18,384 nucleotides of DNA, taken from assembly GCA_015489185.1 (NCBI GenBank), contig WGAE01000132.1:1-18384 (forward strand), read 5' to 3'. Source of the DNA: Campylobacterales bacterium (GTDB lineage Bacteria; Campylobacterota; Campylobacteria; Campylobacterales; QNZT01). The notes under the pieces were generated by a model, which ran no database searches, was not told where the DNA came from, and worked only from the letters and a program-made list of their open reading frames with translations. Shown piece after piece: positions 10,101 through 17,228 of this stretch (the first letter of the stretch is position 1; every line of letters starts with the position of its first letter). A program made the translations under genes and the position numbers.

Positions 10101-12253
10101 TCGGTATAGACAATGATATTGGCAATACCTTTCTCTCCTGCGGGAGCAAACGGATTGATCACCCTGCCGCTTACGATAAAAGGTTGTAACGTAAACGCGA
10201 AATCATGTTGCAACGCTTTGTTTTTCAATTGCGCCGCCGTCAGGGTCAACGTCTCTGTTTTCGTAATATATTTTGCATAAAGCGGTACAAAAATACCCGC
10301 TTCCAGATAGAGCGTCGAACCTTCATGAAGTTGCGCCAAAGGTATATTCAACTGATATTTACCCCCTTTGACATTGACAACATTGTAAAATGTCCCCTCA
10401 TCATTGCGAACAGAGACATAACCGTCACGAAAATCGAGTGCGTTTCCGTCGGCGTCAGTAAAGGTTAGATTACCGTTCATTGTAAAACGACGTAAATCGA
10501 GACGAATTGTCGTGTCATCTGGCGTAACCAGTTTGGTCGTTTTTGTCGTAAAGTCGCCGGCATCGTAATAAGCCGTAACTTTAGTCGCGGCATTTTTAGA
10601 GATATCGATCTGCGCATGCCCTTCGGCATCGGTCGCGATACCTTTTCCGGCACCCTGTACAATCGCCCCTTCAAGCGGGTGATTCTCCGTATCGGTCACT
10701 GTCACCGTCACCGGCTGCGTTTTGTAATCACACACCAGTTTTTGTGTAATCTCCTGATCTTCGTCACCGGTAGTCACATAGATCGATTTAGATTTCGTAC
10801 CGTCCGGATACTTGAGATAGATCTCGACTTTCGCATCCTTTTTCGCACGAAGCCCGGTATACCCGTTTCCATCGACGACAGCTCTGAAGATACGTCCGGT
10901 ATAATCACCCCCTTTGGCTTCGACAACGGTCCCCTGCGGCAAATGACTCCCCTCTGCTACCTCGATCGTACCGTGCAAAGCAATCGACTCACGCGGATAG
11001 TCCCCGTTCCAGTAACTAAAATGCGTTACTTCACCGGAAATATAGAGTGTATCTCCCGCATCCGCGATACCGTTATCGTTTGCGTCATCGAGCACCAAAG
11101 CGCCATCTGCAGGCTGACCGCCACGCATCTGTCTGACCCAGGTCGCTTTCGCTTTCGAATAGTGATACAACGGCACCGTTCTCTCACCTTTATTGTATTT
11201 TCGCGCATATTTTGCAAACTGCGATGCGGGAATTTTCATTTTAAGCGTTGCCGTAGAACCGTCACCGCTACACTCATCATTGGCTTCATCGTAAGCACTT
11301 CCGTCGAAACAGTGAATCTCCTCACCCTCTGACGTTGTCATCGAAAGACTCGCCATCACGACAGATTCAAGCATCGTATCGGCATCGGAAACCGCTCTGC
11401 TTCTGCTATTTTCGGGTTCTGAAGCGGTGTCGAACGTAAAATCGCCGATCGCCGATTCAGGTTCCGTTTTGGGATCGACTGTCGTAATATCCAGAAATAT
11501 TTTCGTATCTTTATTTGCCTTGGTAGTACGCGCGACACGTTTGGCAATACGTGCAAACTGCGATTTGCCAAGCTTCAGCGTCACACTTTTGTCTGCTGTC
11601 TGAAACGTGACACCACCGCCGCGAATATGCGTCGAAGCACCCATCGCATAGCGTGTCGTGACACGTCCGGAACTGAGATCGCCCAATGTAAAGACCTGTC
11701 TGGAACCGATCGGTTTGAGCATCATCTGCATTCCAGCCGCCTGAAGCATCGTCCTGTCGATCACACGCTGCTGCGGTGTATATCCGCTCGCCTCGAGTGT
11801 CACGACATCTCCTTCATGAAGCGGCTCTTTCGAAGTGATTACAAGCGTACTCTCCTGTGTCACATTGACACTGTATCCGCTCTGCTCATTTTTATCAGAA
11901 TCAAAAAGTGTTGTATCACCTCGTGAAAGTATCAAGTGAAAATTGTTGATTCCTGTCGTTGTATTGAGATCTTCTTTATTTTTCGTTCGAATCGTAAATG
12001 TCGATACCGATCGTGTCACAATCGGTGAACCGGAGGAACTGCCGCCGTTATCCGCAGATCCGCCTGAAGAACTCCCGCCAGGTCCTGTTTGTCCGGATGA
12101 ACCGCCTGAACCGTTGCCTGGATCGGAAACGGAACCTCCTCCGCCCGGTGTCTGTGTCTTGCTCCCGCCGCCCGGATAAACCGGTGGCGTACTGTTGCCA
12201 CAACCGGTGAGCAACATCGCCGTTATCACCACTCCTACTACACTTTTTAGCAT
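7175..12253 (-). CDS. Giant modular lipoprotein with Gly/Ser stalk, regulatory-like modules and an array of PKD/cadherin-like Ig modules
   Basis: 1692 residues from the ATG at 12253, chosen because GGGAGG lies 6 nt upstream and the signal peptide (MLKSVVGVVITAMLLTGC, Cys18) starts there; the frame stays open to a TTG at 12304 with no good ribosome site. A Gly/Ser/Pro-rich stalk (about 23-77) leads to an unassigned domain (about 85-425). That domain carries a calcium-loop-like DDANDNGIADAGD (389-401) and HFSYWNGDYP (411-420), a motif also seen beside regulatory-like domains in CILP/FAM171-type proteins. Several carboxypeptidase-regulatory-like beta-sandwiches follow (about 425-870), then about eight Ig/PKD/cadherin-like modules (874-1620) with recurring A-x-DP-(D/E)-G/N signatures, and a final regulatory-like domain (1621-1692). 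It lacks any visible enzyme motif. First gene of the protease operon. Probably a surface-exposed structural, adhesive or sensing protein; the role is inferred. Confidence 0.92.
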   Translation of the reverse strand: MLKSVVGVVITAMLLTGCGNSTPPVYPGGGSKTQTPGGGGSVSDPGNGSGGSSGQTGPGGSSSGGSADNGGSSSGSPIVTRSVSTFTIRTKNKEDLNTTTGINNFHLILSRGDTTLFDSDKNEQSGYSVNVTQESTLVITSKEPLHEGDVVTLEASGYTPQQRVIDRTMLQAAGMQMMLKPIGSRQVFTLGDLSSGRVTTRYAMGASTHIRGGGVTFQTADKSVTLKLGKSQFARIAKRVARTTKANKDTKIFLDITTVDPKTEPESAIGDFTFDTASEPENSRSRAVSDADTMLESVVMASLSMTTSEGEEIHCFDGSAYDEANDECSGDGSTATLKMKIPASQFAKYARKYNKGERTVPLYHYSKAKATWVRQMRGGQPADGALVLDDANDNGIADAGDTLYISGEVTHFSYWNGDYPRESIALHGTIEVAEGSHLPQGTVVEAKGGDYTGRIFRAVVDGNGYTGLRAKKDAKVEIYLKYPDGTKSKSIYVTTGDEDQEITQKLVCDYKTQPVTVTVTDTENHPLEGAIVQGAGKGIATDAEGHAQIDISKNAATKVTAYYDAGDFTTKTTKLVTPDDTTIRLDLRRFTMNGNLTFTDADGNALDFRDGYVSVRNDEGTFYNVVNVKGGKYQLNIPLAQLHEGSTLYLEAGIFVPLYAKYITKTETLTLTAAQLKNKALQHDFAFTLQPFIVSGRVINPFAPAGEKGIANIIVYTDSQSVTTDENGYYKMVLFYKEGGQKIHAYDPVNGDIVRPDVITIAENEQNEDHKDLDFVIDRRSATITGSVINEKGIPVEGVSVYTGYGWLSATTDAEGKFTITIDKSDLMGIEEMPLYIYDATDANKLLTTQTLTSTIERGATLNAGEIRIDTNIAPVIRSVRWDEPIVGQPMNIYVDAYDPDNNKLRTEILYDGQTVEVKEGIATITPQQSGKLTFITKVEETDGDLFVTSKQSMIVSENAKPVIDRVSGVQKVYNMQNDMHILIAAHDPEGAKLYYRARLYNDFGEQIDVVQVEENNITVSKNIFSGNYRLVIGVSDGIDEVEKTILFRADNNVAPANLTVKVNDQEFGDTLYLKSSDQPVALIAHADDANGDTLQYTWRYNDALATADGATLTIDPSGKVGIFDIGVSVTDGREYISKSFTVVIENDLRPVIESVTYNPRTLIKAGDTLQDINGNPVNALQVHVEAYDPEGTTLSYEFGDIGSVLDVKGFGADANHTYDIRNLDTGRHAFKVVVKDEAGKTASKRVVFDIVEDRPPLIKQFFVPVKAKAGEMIRLEALAEDPEERSVSYHWSAKNDAGTLPIADANRSTATLQIPQNATGKITVTLGVNDGKNATIKRERTIEIVTNRAPQITQVKVVPQTVKAGKSVQFSALAYDPDLDPVTFRWMFDNKIVSDKSSGVITLEQNMTSGTYPLKLTVSDGQKERNETVAINVVVPAAKPVVTLEAAHTQIPVGGRTEISAGVNVKSRLKWQVSEGANIYPKTGGAEFTAQQPGSYTVTVVATNEDGIKGDPATMTIEVKPVVLKLEANKPIQKVGSTFVIDASLNDDTYTIPTDAVWKVEEKPEGAQPQLRVDGTKATVVPDKEGTYKISLAFEIDGAQFAQSIAIVASADNVTDEAHSVHGIVTDQAGNVISGAYVRLYNVNDPALYDMTVQTDETGAYQFTNLEAGTYYLVVSGGDGFVSQTQVVIIK
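7394..9634 (-). repeat. Array of about eight Ig/PKD/cadherin-like protein modules
   Basis: Degenerate protein-level repeats of about 85-105 residues within the 1692-residue lipoprotein. Module starts are near residues 874, 961, 1055, 1150, 1256, 1350, 1440 and 1521, each beginning with a Pro-Val/Leu-Ile-like strand (APVIRSV, KPVIDRV, RPVIESV, PPLIKQF, APQITQV). Most carry a central YDPDNNKL-type or EDPEERSV-type acidic turn before a W/Y-containing strand. The DNA itself is not repetitive, so the array is old. Confidence 0.75.
12023..12187 (-). other. Low-complexity Gly/Ser/Pro-rich stalk encoded after the lipobox
   Basis: Encodes roughly residues 23-77 of the 1692-residue lipoprotein, almost entirely Gly, Ser, Pro, Asp and Asn. 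It is a flexible spacer that would hold the folded modules away from the membrane. The coding DNA is locally more GC-rich than its surroundings. Confidence 0.85.
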
Positions 12254-12309
12254 CGCAAACCTCCCGAAAAAGAGACGGAAGTATTCGGATGCAATTTGCA
12301 CCAAGCCAT
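12247..12309 (-). CDS. 20-codon leader ORF overlapping the start of the giant lipoprotein gene
   Basis: ATG at 12309 preceded by AAGGAG with a 5-nt spacer, the strongest ribosome site in this upstream region. It encodes MAWCKLHPNTSVSFSGGLRC and ends with TAA at 12249-12247. The lipoprotein ATG (12253) lies inside its last codons, giving the overlap ATGCTAA, and the lipoprotein's own GGGAGG site lies within this ORF. The peptide itself has no recognised domain. A translationally coupled leader is the simplest reading; chance is possible because the ORF is so short. Confidence 0.45.
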   Translation of the reverse strand: MAWCKLHPNTSVSFSGGLRC

Positions 12310-12404
12310 TTTCACTCCTTATAGAATTTTTGAAGCTTCATGGCAAATATCGGTCAATAATCAAATAAATTTAATTTTTAAATCAATAAATATGTAAATA
12401 TGAA

Positions 12405-12412
12405 ATTTTATA
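12405..12412 (-). promoter_or_regulatory. Candidate -10 region for the lipoprotein/protease operon
   Basis: The minus strand reads TATAAAAT, with a T-run just upstream (TTTTTTTCCGA), about 95 nt before the leader ORF. T-rich DNA before a -10 box without a -35 box is the usual Campylobacterota housekeeping style. The surrounding stretch 12341-12430 is the most AT-rich part of the window, and other -10-like words occur in it, so the exact start is uncertain. Confidence 0.35.
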
Positions 12413-12459
12413 TCGGAAAAAAATCATAGGAAATTTGACAAAGTTCAGCAGAGTTTGCA

Positions 12460-12481
12460 GGTTTCCTTCATGAAGGAAACC
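12460..12481. repeat. Perfect 22-bp palindrome in the HK-lipoprotein intergenic region
   Basis: Half-site GGTTTCCTTCA followed immediately by its exact reverse complement, with no spacer. It lies about 50 bp after the histidine kinase stop and upstream of the candidate operon promoter. No T-run follows on either strand, so it is not a canonical rho-independent terminator. It could be an operator for a dimeric regulator, or an RNA hairpin that protects the 3' end of the upstream transcript. Confidence 0.8.
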
Positions 12482-12529
12482 CTCTTTGCAAAAGACGTAT
12501 ATTTCTGAAAAAAGGAGGTTTGAGATAGA

Positions 12530-14503
12530 CTATTTTTTCAGTCTGATCGTAAAAACCGCGCCTTCGCTGCTGTTATGGACGTCAATTTTGCCTCCGCAGC
12601 TCTCTTCGATGATGAATTTGGACATATAGAGTCCAAGACCTGTGGAGTCTTTGGCGTTTTTGGTGGTAAAGTAGGGTTCAAAAATTTTGTCGATAATTTT
12701 TTCATCGATACCGCCCGCGTTGTCACTGATCTCCACATAAACATGATGATCTTTTTCATAGGCACAAATCGAGATGATCGGTTTTTCAATCTGGCGTTTG
12801 ATCAAGGCGTTTTCGGCGTTTTTGATCAGATTGATCAGCACCTGAATCACTTCGTTGGGATAGGTGGTGATTTCGCTTGTGGTCGTATCGTCGACCATCA
12901 CGTCGATGTTATGTTTGCGAAGCGATGCGGACATGATAAAGAGCGCTCGTTCGATCATATACCCTACCGTTGTCTTTTCACTCTTTTTGGAGGGTTTGAA
13001 AAAGTTGGTAAAGTCATCCACCGTTGCGGAGAGGTGTTTGACGTATGCTTCAATCTTGTCGAGCGCGGAGAGGAAGAAATTTTTGTCATATTTGTCCAGC
13101 TCCATCTTGACATGCAGGCCTGTTGACGTGGCGCTGATAGCACTCAAAGGCTGTCGCCACTGGTGGGCGATCAGGCTCATCATTTCGCCCATCTGTGCCA
13201 GTTTGGAGTTGTGTATCAGGATGCTGTCTTTTTTCCGATTTTTCGCCACCTCCTCCTTGATACGCTCTTCAAGTTTCTGATTCAGCTCCTGCAGCTCCAT
13301 CGACGAGACTTTGGCGATGTTACTAAGGGCTCGCAGTGTCTGCAGATCGCCGTTGTTGTCTCGCGGCTGGCGAAATACGAGCTCTCTTTCGACCACACAG
13401 TCATCTTCGCTGAGTGCCAGTAACGTAAAACTCTGATTCAAAAAGAGCGTTCGCTCGCTGTCAGCAACAAGTTCGCCATATCCGTAAAAACCGCTCACCG
13501 GCGCGATCTGCGCGAAAGGTTCGATTTCGTAGTGCGCGTACTGTTTCAGAAAACGGCGTCTACCCGCCGATTCGAAGATAAAGATCGATTCTACCGGAAT
13601 GCGGTTGAGCGATTCGAGAATATGTCTGACGTTTGCAAGCATCTTCTGCGCATCCGCAAAACCGATCTGAATCTTCTCGCCTTCGGGCATATCGGCGCCG
13701 AAGATCAGCGATCCGTCTTTGGGATCCCAGAGTGCCGTTCGGGCAATATAGTTGCCGTCTTGTTTCATGACAAACGGAAACTGCAGGCCGCTCAGTGGCA
13801 GATTGTAGGCGATCTCTTCACCCAGATACTTTTCGTAAAGCCCTTTGACAGACATTTTATCCACACTCATCAGACGGTTGCCTTTGGAGCGGGTGATCGC
13901 AAATTCCCGCCCTACCGGCTCCCACTGTGAGGTATAGAAATTGTGTGCGATCAGCCGTTTCGAATCGAGTGCCACCGCGACGACATGTTCGTCACCGAAA
14001 TCGTTTCTGTCAAAAACAAAACCGTTTTCAAATTTTCCTCCGTCGGCACTGAGCGCACCTGAAACGACCAGATCGTTTTTGACGCTTTTAATCCCTTCAA
14101 GCAACTTTTGGGCATTGATTTTGTGTGATTTACAAAACAGGATCAACGCTTTTGTATCTTCACACACAACTCTCTCTGCCAGCGCTTTCCCGCTTTCAAA
14201 ACTATCATCCCCCAACGGTAACATCGCAGATTGCAGCGTCGTATGTTCAAACTGTGTAAACGAGAGAACAATATCTTTGGTCAGGACCCTGCCGTCGAAG
14301 ATCTCTCCATCGGTGGTCGTTCCAAGAATATGTGCGGAAGGAAACAGGTCTCGCAGATGTCTCAGGAGTAATTCAAGTTTGCCGCGATCATCGGAATAGG
14401 AGTATATCTGGATCAGCAACGACGGTGCGTCAACGATCTCTTTTTCAAAAATATAGTCTTTGAGTTTATCCAAACTCCGATAACGTAGGTTGTATGTCTG
14501 CAT
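12530..14503 (-). CDS. FIST-domain cytoplasmic sensor histidine kinase
   Basis: 657 residues without signal peptide or membrane segment. Residues about 1-370 form FIST_N plus FIST_C sensory domains (ILGTTTDGEIFDG at 59-71; SGALSADGG at 148-156; APVSGFYGYGE at 334-344), a family proposed to bind small ligands such as amino acids. A coiled coil (about 400-435) leads to the dimerisation domain with phospho-His447 (IAHQWRQPL). The ATPase domain shows the N box NLIKNAENAL (558-567), DNAGGID (594-600), FEPYFTTK (608-615) and STGLGLYMSK (620-629), so it should be active. The start is fixed by an in-frame TGA two codons upstream. The ribosome site is weak: AAGG is 12 nt away and lies in a hairpin. 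The natural partner is the receiver protein encoded just upstream. Confidence 0.94.
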   Translation of the reverse strand: MQTYNLRYRSLDKLKDYIFEKEIVDAPSLLIQIYSYSDDRGKLELLLRHLRDLFPSAHILGTTTDGEIFDGRVLTKDIVLSFTQFEHTTLQSAMLPLGDDSFESGKALAERVVCEDTKALILFCKSHKINAQKLLEGIKSVKNDLVVSGALSADGGKFENGFVFDRNDFGDEHVVAVALDSKRLIAHNFYTSQWEPVGREFAITRSKGNRLMSVDKMSVKGLYEKYLGEEIAYNLPLSGLQFPFVMKQDGNYIARTALWDPKDGSLIFGADMPEGEKIQIGFADAQKMLANVRHILESLNRIPVESIFIFESAGRRRFLKQYAHYEIEPFAQIAPVSGFYGYGELVADSERTLFLNQSFTLLALSEDDCVVERELVFRQPRDNNGDLQTLRALSNIAKVSSMELQELNQKLEERIKEEVAKNRKKDSILIHNSKLAQMGEMMSLIAHQWRQPLSAISATSTGLHVKMELDKYDKNFFLSALDKIEAYVKHLSATVDDFTNFFKPSKKSEKTTVGYMIERALFIMSASLRKHNIDVMVDDTTTSEITTYPNEVIQVLINLIKNAENALIKRQIEKPIISICAYEKDHHVYVEISDNAGGIDEKIIDKIFEPYFTTKNAKDSTGLGLYMSKFIIEESCGGKIDVHNSSEGAVFTIRLKK

Positions 14504-14508
14504 CGTTC

Positions 14509-14553
14509 ACAATAGCCTTATAAGTTAAAAATACTATACTTAAAGACTATTGT
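14509..14553 (-). promoter_or_regulatory. Long imperfect inverted repeat in the leader of the FIST kinase gene
   Basis: On the minus strand ACAATAGTCTT pairs with AAGGCTATTGT (one G-U pair), and inside these TAAGT pairs with ACTTA across a 1-nt bulge. This gives a stem of about 16 bp with a 12-nt A/T loop. The upstream arm includes TACAAT (14549-14554), a -10-like word. The downstream arm contains the only Shine-Dalgarno-like AAGG before the kinase ATG at 14503. No T-run follows, so it is not a terminator. It may act as an operator over the promoter or as an RNA stem limiting translation. Confidence 0.6.
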
Positions 14554-14585
14554 ATTAAATTTTTTATAATAAAAAGCTAAATAAA

Positions 14586-16145
14586 TTAACTTTTTTCCAA
14601 AAGTGGTATTTTAATTAGAAAAATTGTCTCACCATCGGCACTAAAATGGGATACTTCCGCCTTGAGTAACGCGATCGCTTTTTGAACGTTTTTTGGTAAA
14701 ATCTCCGCTTCATCACTCTGCTCTGCGGCTTTTTCCTCTTTACCCAGCAGTTTGCCGAAAACGGATTGCTCTTTACTCTTACGCCTTTCGCGTCTGTCAC
14801 TCGAACGTATCTCAACACGTAACTCTTCGTCGTATCTGAACAGATCAACTTTGATACGGCGTTTATCATACTCTACCGGTGCGGTAAAGTAACTGTCGAT
14901 AATCCCTTTGACCGCATCCAGCAGCGCGTTGGGATCGATACGCACATAAATCTCTTCATGATTCTCTTCAAGATGTTTATCAACGAAAGTGCCGTTGAGG
15001 AAAAGTGTCTTGAATCCGGCATAACTTTTAAGCAATGAAGCAACCACAAAATAGGCGTTGACCAGATGCAACCGCCCCTCCTCGATTTGCAAAATATCTT
15101 CCACCTCTTCCTTATTGACGATTTCGGAGATTTTTCGCAGATTGAAATAGATACGTTTGTAGGAGCGTATTTTTGCATCCCGCTCGATCTCCTCTTTGAT
15201 CAGTTTCAGCGATTCATTGATCTGCTGTCGCTCTTTCGCTTCCAATCCCTGCTGTGTAGAAACAGGTAAAAACTCATGGTTGTTGATCAGTTTGACGACA
15301 TACATTCGTGTCGCACTGATCTCGACCCGTTTGAGAAGCACCGTAAACGAATAAGGCGTCCCCTCTTTTTCGATACGTAGTGCGAAGCGAAAATCATCGC
15401 TCACTCCCGCAATCTGTGTCCATTCATGAAAATTGTAATGGTTCAGATAGTTGGCATCTTCGAGGTAAGGAACAAAGGTACGAAAAAGATGGGGCTTTTG
15501 TAAAATGCGATTGACCGTTTCGATATCTTCAAAAAAGCGCAAAAAGACTCTGTTCGCTTCGATAATTTTACGATGTTCGTCATCGTAAATAAAGAGAATA
15601 TTCTCATCTACATCGAGAAAGCTTTTGTAAATATCCAGAAACTCCCGCGCTTCATGAAGCTTTCGATCGAGCATTTGCGCAAAAATGGAATCTTTGGGAC
15701 GTTGCCGCATCGTTTTGAAAAGGGTATTGACACGCGCCTGCAAAAGCACCGGATCGATCGGTTTGCGCAGAAAATCGAGATTGATATCACGATAAGAGTG
15801 GTAACGCTCTTTCTGAAAAGAGCCTGTAATCAACAAGAGCTTCGGAACCTCACGCAGTCGTTTGCGCAAATTGAGTTTATCGATGATTCCAAACCCCTCT
15901 GCAGCAGGCAGTTTTTCATCGACGATGATCAGATCGATCTCCATATGCGACGCAATTTTAAACGCAGACTTGAGATTGCCCGCTTCGTAGACTTTTGCAT
16001 AGCGGGTCTTTTCGAGTGTCTTTTTGATCAGTTCCAGATCGATCTCATTTTGGGTAATCACCAGTACGTTGTAACGTGTATCCCGCACTTCCTCTCGTCT
16101 CATACTTTGTATATCGTGCGACATATTTTGCGTATCGATAGTCAC
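14586..16145 (-). CDS. Receiver-domain protein with PAS-like middle and degenerate kinase-like C-terminus; no DNA-binding output
   Basis: 519 residues from a GTG at 16145, chosen because AAGGA lies 6 nt upstream; the TTG at 16187 has no ribosome site. Residues about 25-145 are a CheY-like receiver with phospho-acceptor Asp76 (DLIIVDEKLP), Thr107 (LLITGS) and Lys128 (FLRKPID). The usual acidic pair near the N-terminus is replaced by T-Q-N-E (31-34), so Mg2+ binding may be weak. Residues about 160-310 look PAS-like (ILFIYDDEHRKIIEANRVFLRFF). A helical region and a segment around DPNALLDAVKGIIDSYF resemble a worn-down HATPase fold without G boxes. The last part is Lys/Glu-rich. It follows ycjF by 51 bp and precedes the FIST kinase by 82 bp. 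Probably that kinase's partner or a signalling adaptor; the output is unknown. Confidence 0.85.
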   Translation of the reverse strand: MTIDTQNMSHDIQSMRREEVRDTRYNVLVITQNEIDLELIKKTLEKTRYAKVYEAGNLKSAFKIASHMEIDLIIVDEKLPAAEGFGIIDKLNLRKRLREVPKLLLITGSFQKERYHSYRDINLDFLRKPIDPVLLQARVNTLFKTMRQRPKDSIFAQMLDRKLHEAREFLDIYKSFLDVDENILFIYDDEHRKIIEANRVFLRFFEDIETVNRILQKPHLFRTFVPYLEDANYLNHYNFHEWTQIAGVSDDFRFALRIEKEGTPYSFTVLLKRVEISATRMYVVKLINNHEFLPVSTQQGLEAKERQQINESLKLIKEEIERDAKIRSYKRIYFNLRKISEIVNKEEVEDILQIEEGRLHLVNAYFVVASLLKSYAGFKTLFLNGTFVDKHLEENHEEIYVRIDPNALLDAVKGIIDSYFTAPVEYDKRRIKVDLFRYDEELRVEIRSSDRRERRKSKEQSVFGKLLGKEEKAAEQSDEAEILPKNVQKAIALLKAEVSHFSADGETIFLIKIPLLEKS

Positions 16146-16196
16146 GGTTTGTCCTTCTATAAGCTTCTTGGAGCATATATCGGACAAAAATATTGA

Positions 16197-17228
16197 TTAT
16201 TTAGACGATTTTGACGAAAAGAGCGATTTGGAAATCGATTTGAAAAGATTTTTGAAAAAACCGTCCTCTTTTTGCCTGAGTGGAATCGGACGACAGGCTC
16301 TGAGCGTACTTAGCCCTACTCTTGCGGTCAAGATACCGTTCGCCACCCCCTGCGCTCCGTGTGCGGAGAGTTTGGAGAGTACCGACGCTCCCAGAATATC
16401 ATGCGAATGGTGCAGCATAATATCCGTCACACCCGCAAACGCCAGATTGACGAACACCTTTTTGACCAGCACGATTTCTCCTGCGAGATTGGGACGCAAA
16501 TTATACACTTCGGCAATCTCTTTGATCATCACATGACTGCGCGAAAGAATCAAAAAGGCGTCAATAATCGCCACCGGACTGATCGCTGTCGAAACTGCCG
16601 TTTGATTGGCATATTTCGCGATAATCGACCGTGCTTTGGCATCCATCGGTGCGAGTACCTTCTCTTCAAGCCGAGTCATAATCTCATCATCCATCAGCGT
16701 CGGCAATTCCCTTTCAAACGCCTCTACTGCAGTACGAATTTCCGGGTCTTCATGATCTTTATAAAGCGCAATGATCTTTTGCGCGAAAAGACGTGCGTTT
16801 TTGCCGCGCCTGGTCGTCATACGGGTCGCTTCTTCCTGTATTTTGTCGATACGTTTGATTTTGCGATACCCCACAACCTCTTTTGCAATGCCAAACCCCA
16901 AAATCCCCAGAAGCGCGAGAATCATCAAAACATAAACGACACCCAGCAGCGGCGCGTTTTGCATCATCGACGAAGCGGAATAGAACGCGTCATAGAGTGA
17001 ACCGATCAAGACGATTCCCGCCAAAAGACCCGCCACCAGCGCACTCTTTTTCGCAAATCCGCTGATTCCTTTAAGAATTGTCAGCCGCTTCTTTTCTTCC
17101 TCTTCAACCTCTTCGACAAAACTCTCTTCGTCAATACGTGCCGGCCTGGCAATCGTTTCGTCACGATTTGGTACTTCCTCTTCGCTCACGACCTCTTCAT
17201 CGATACGTCCCGGTTTGATCTCTTTCAT
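16197..17228 (-). CDS. ycjF: YcjF-like inner-membrane protein (TIGR01620/DUF697 family)
   Basis: 343 residues. An acidic N-terminal tail contains a repeated RIDEE motif (8-12 and 31-35), followed by two transmembrane helices (about 63-82 and 93-115). A soluble domain (about 120-320) carries the DUF697/YcjF signatures SPVAIIDAFLILSRSHVMI and AGEIVLVKKVFVNLAFAGVTD. Length is close to E. coli YcjF (about 350). ATG at 17228 has AAGGA 6 nt upstream and overlaps the ycjX stop by 4 nt (ATGA), the conserved ycjX-ycjF pairing. In E. coli these genes belong to the envelope-stress/phage-shock context, but their biochemical role is not settled. Confidence 0.88.
   Translation of the reverse strand: MKEIKPGRIDEEVVSEEEVPNRDETIARPARIDEESFVEEVEEEEKKRLTILKGISGFAKKSALVAGLLAGIVLIGSLYDAFYSASSMMQNAPLLGVVYVLMILALLGILGFGIAKEVVGYRKIKRIDKIQEEATRMTTRRGKNARLFAQKIIALYKDHEDPEIRTAVEAFERELPTLMDDEIMTRLEEKVLAPMDAKARSIIAKYANQTAVSTAISPVAIIDAFLILSRSHVMIKEIAEVYNLRPNLAGEIVLVKKVFVNLAFAGVTDIMLHHSHDILGASVLSKLSAHGAQGVANGILTARVGLSTLRACRPIPLRQKEDGFFKNLFKSISKSLFSSKSSK

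Noticed and set aside
12302..12304. TTG at 12304 as the start of the giant lipoprotein.
   Set aside because: It would put 17 charged and aromatic residues before a complete lipoprotein signal peptide and has no properly spaced ribosome site. ATG at 12253 has GGGAGG 6 nt upstream.
12508..12526. Perfect plus-strand Shine-Dalgarno-like AAAGGAGGT in the intergenic region, suggesting a plus-strand gene.
   Set aside because: The only nearby start-like codon is TTG, followed by an immediate in-frame stop. No plus-strand coding frame with support follows.
2719..15659. The palindromic 10-mer CTTCATGAAG occurs five times (2719, 10321, 11812, 12466, 15650), far above random expectation.
   Set aside because: Four copies are in coding DNA and all encode Leu-His-Glu with the preferred codons CTT-CAT-GAA. 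Codon bias explains most of the excess. Only the copy at 12466, inside the 22-bp palindrome, is non-coding.
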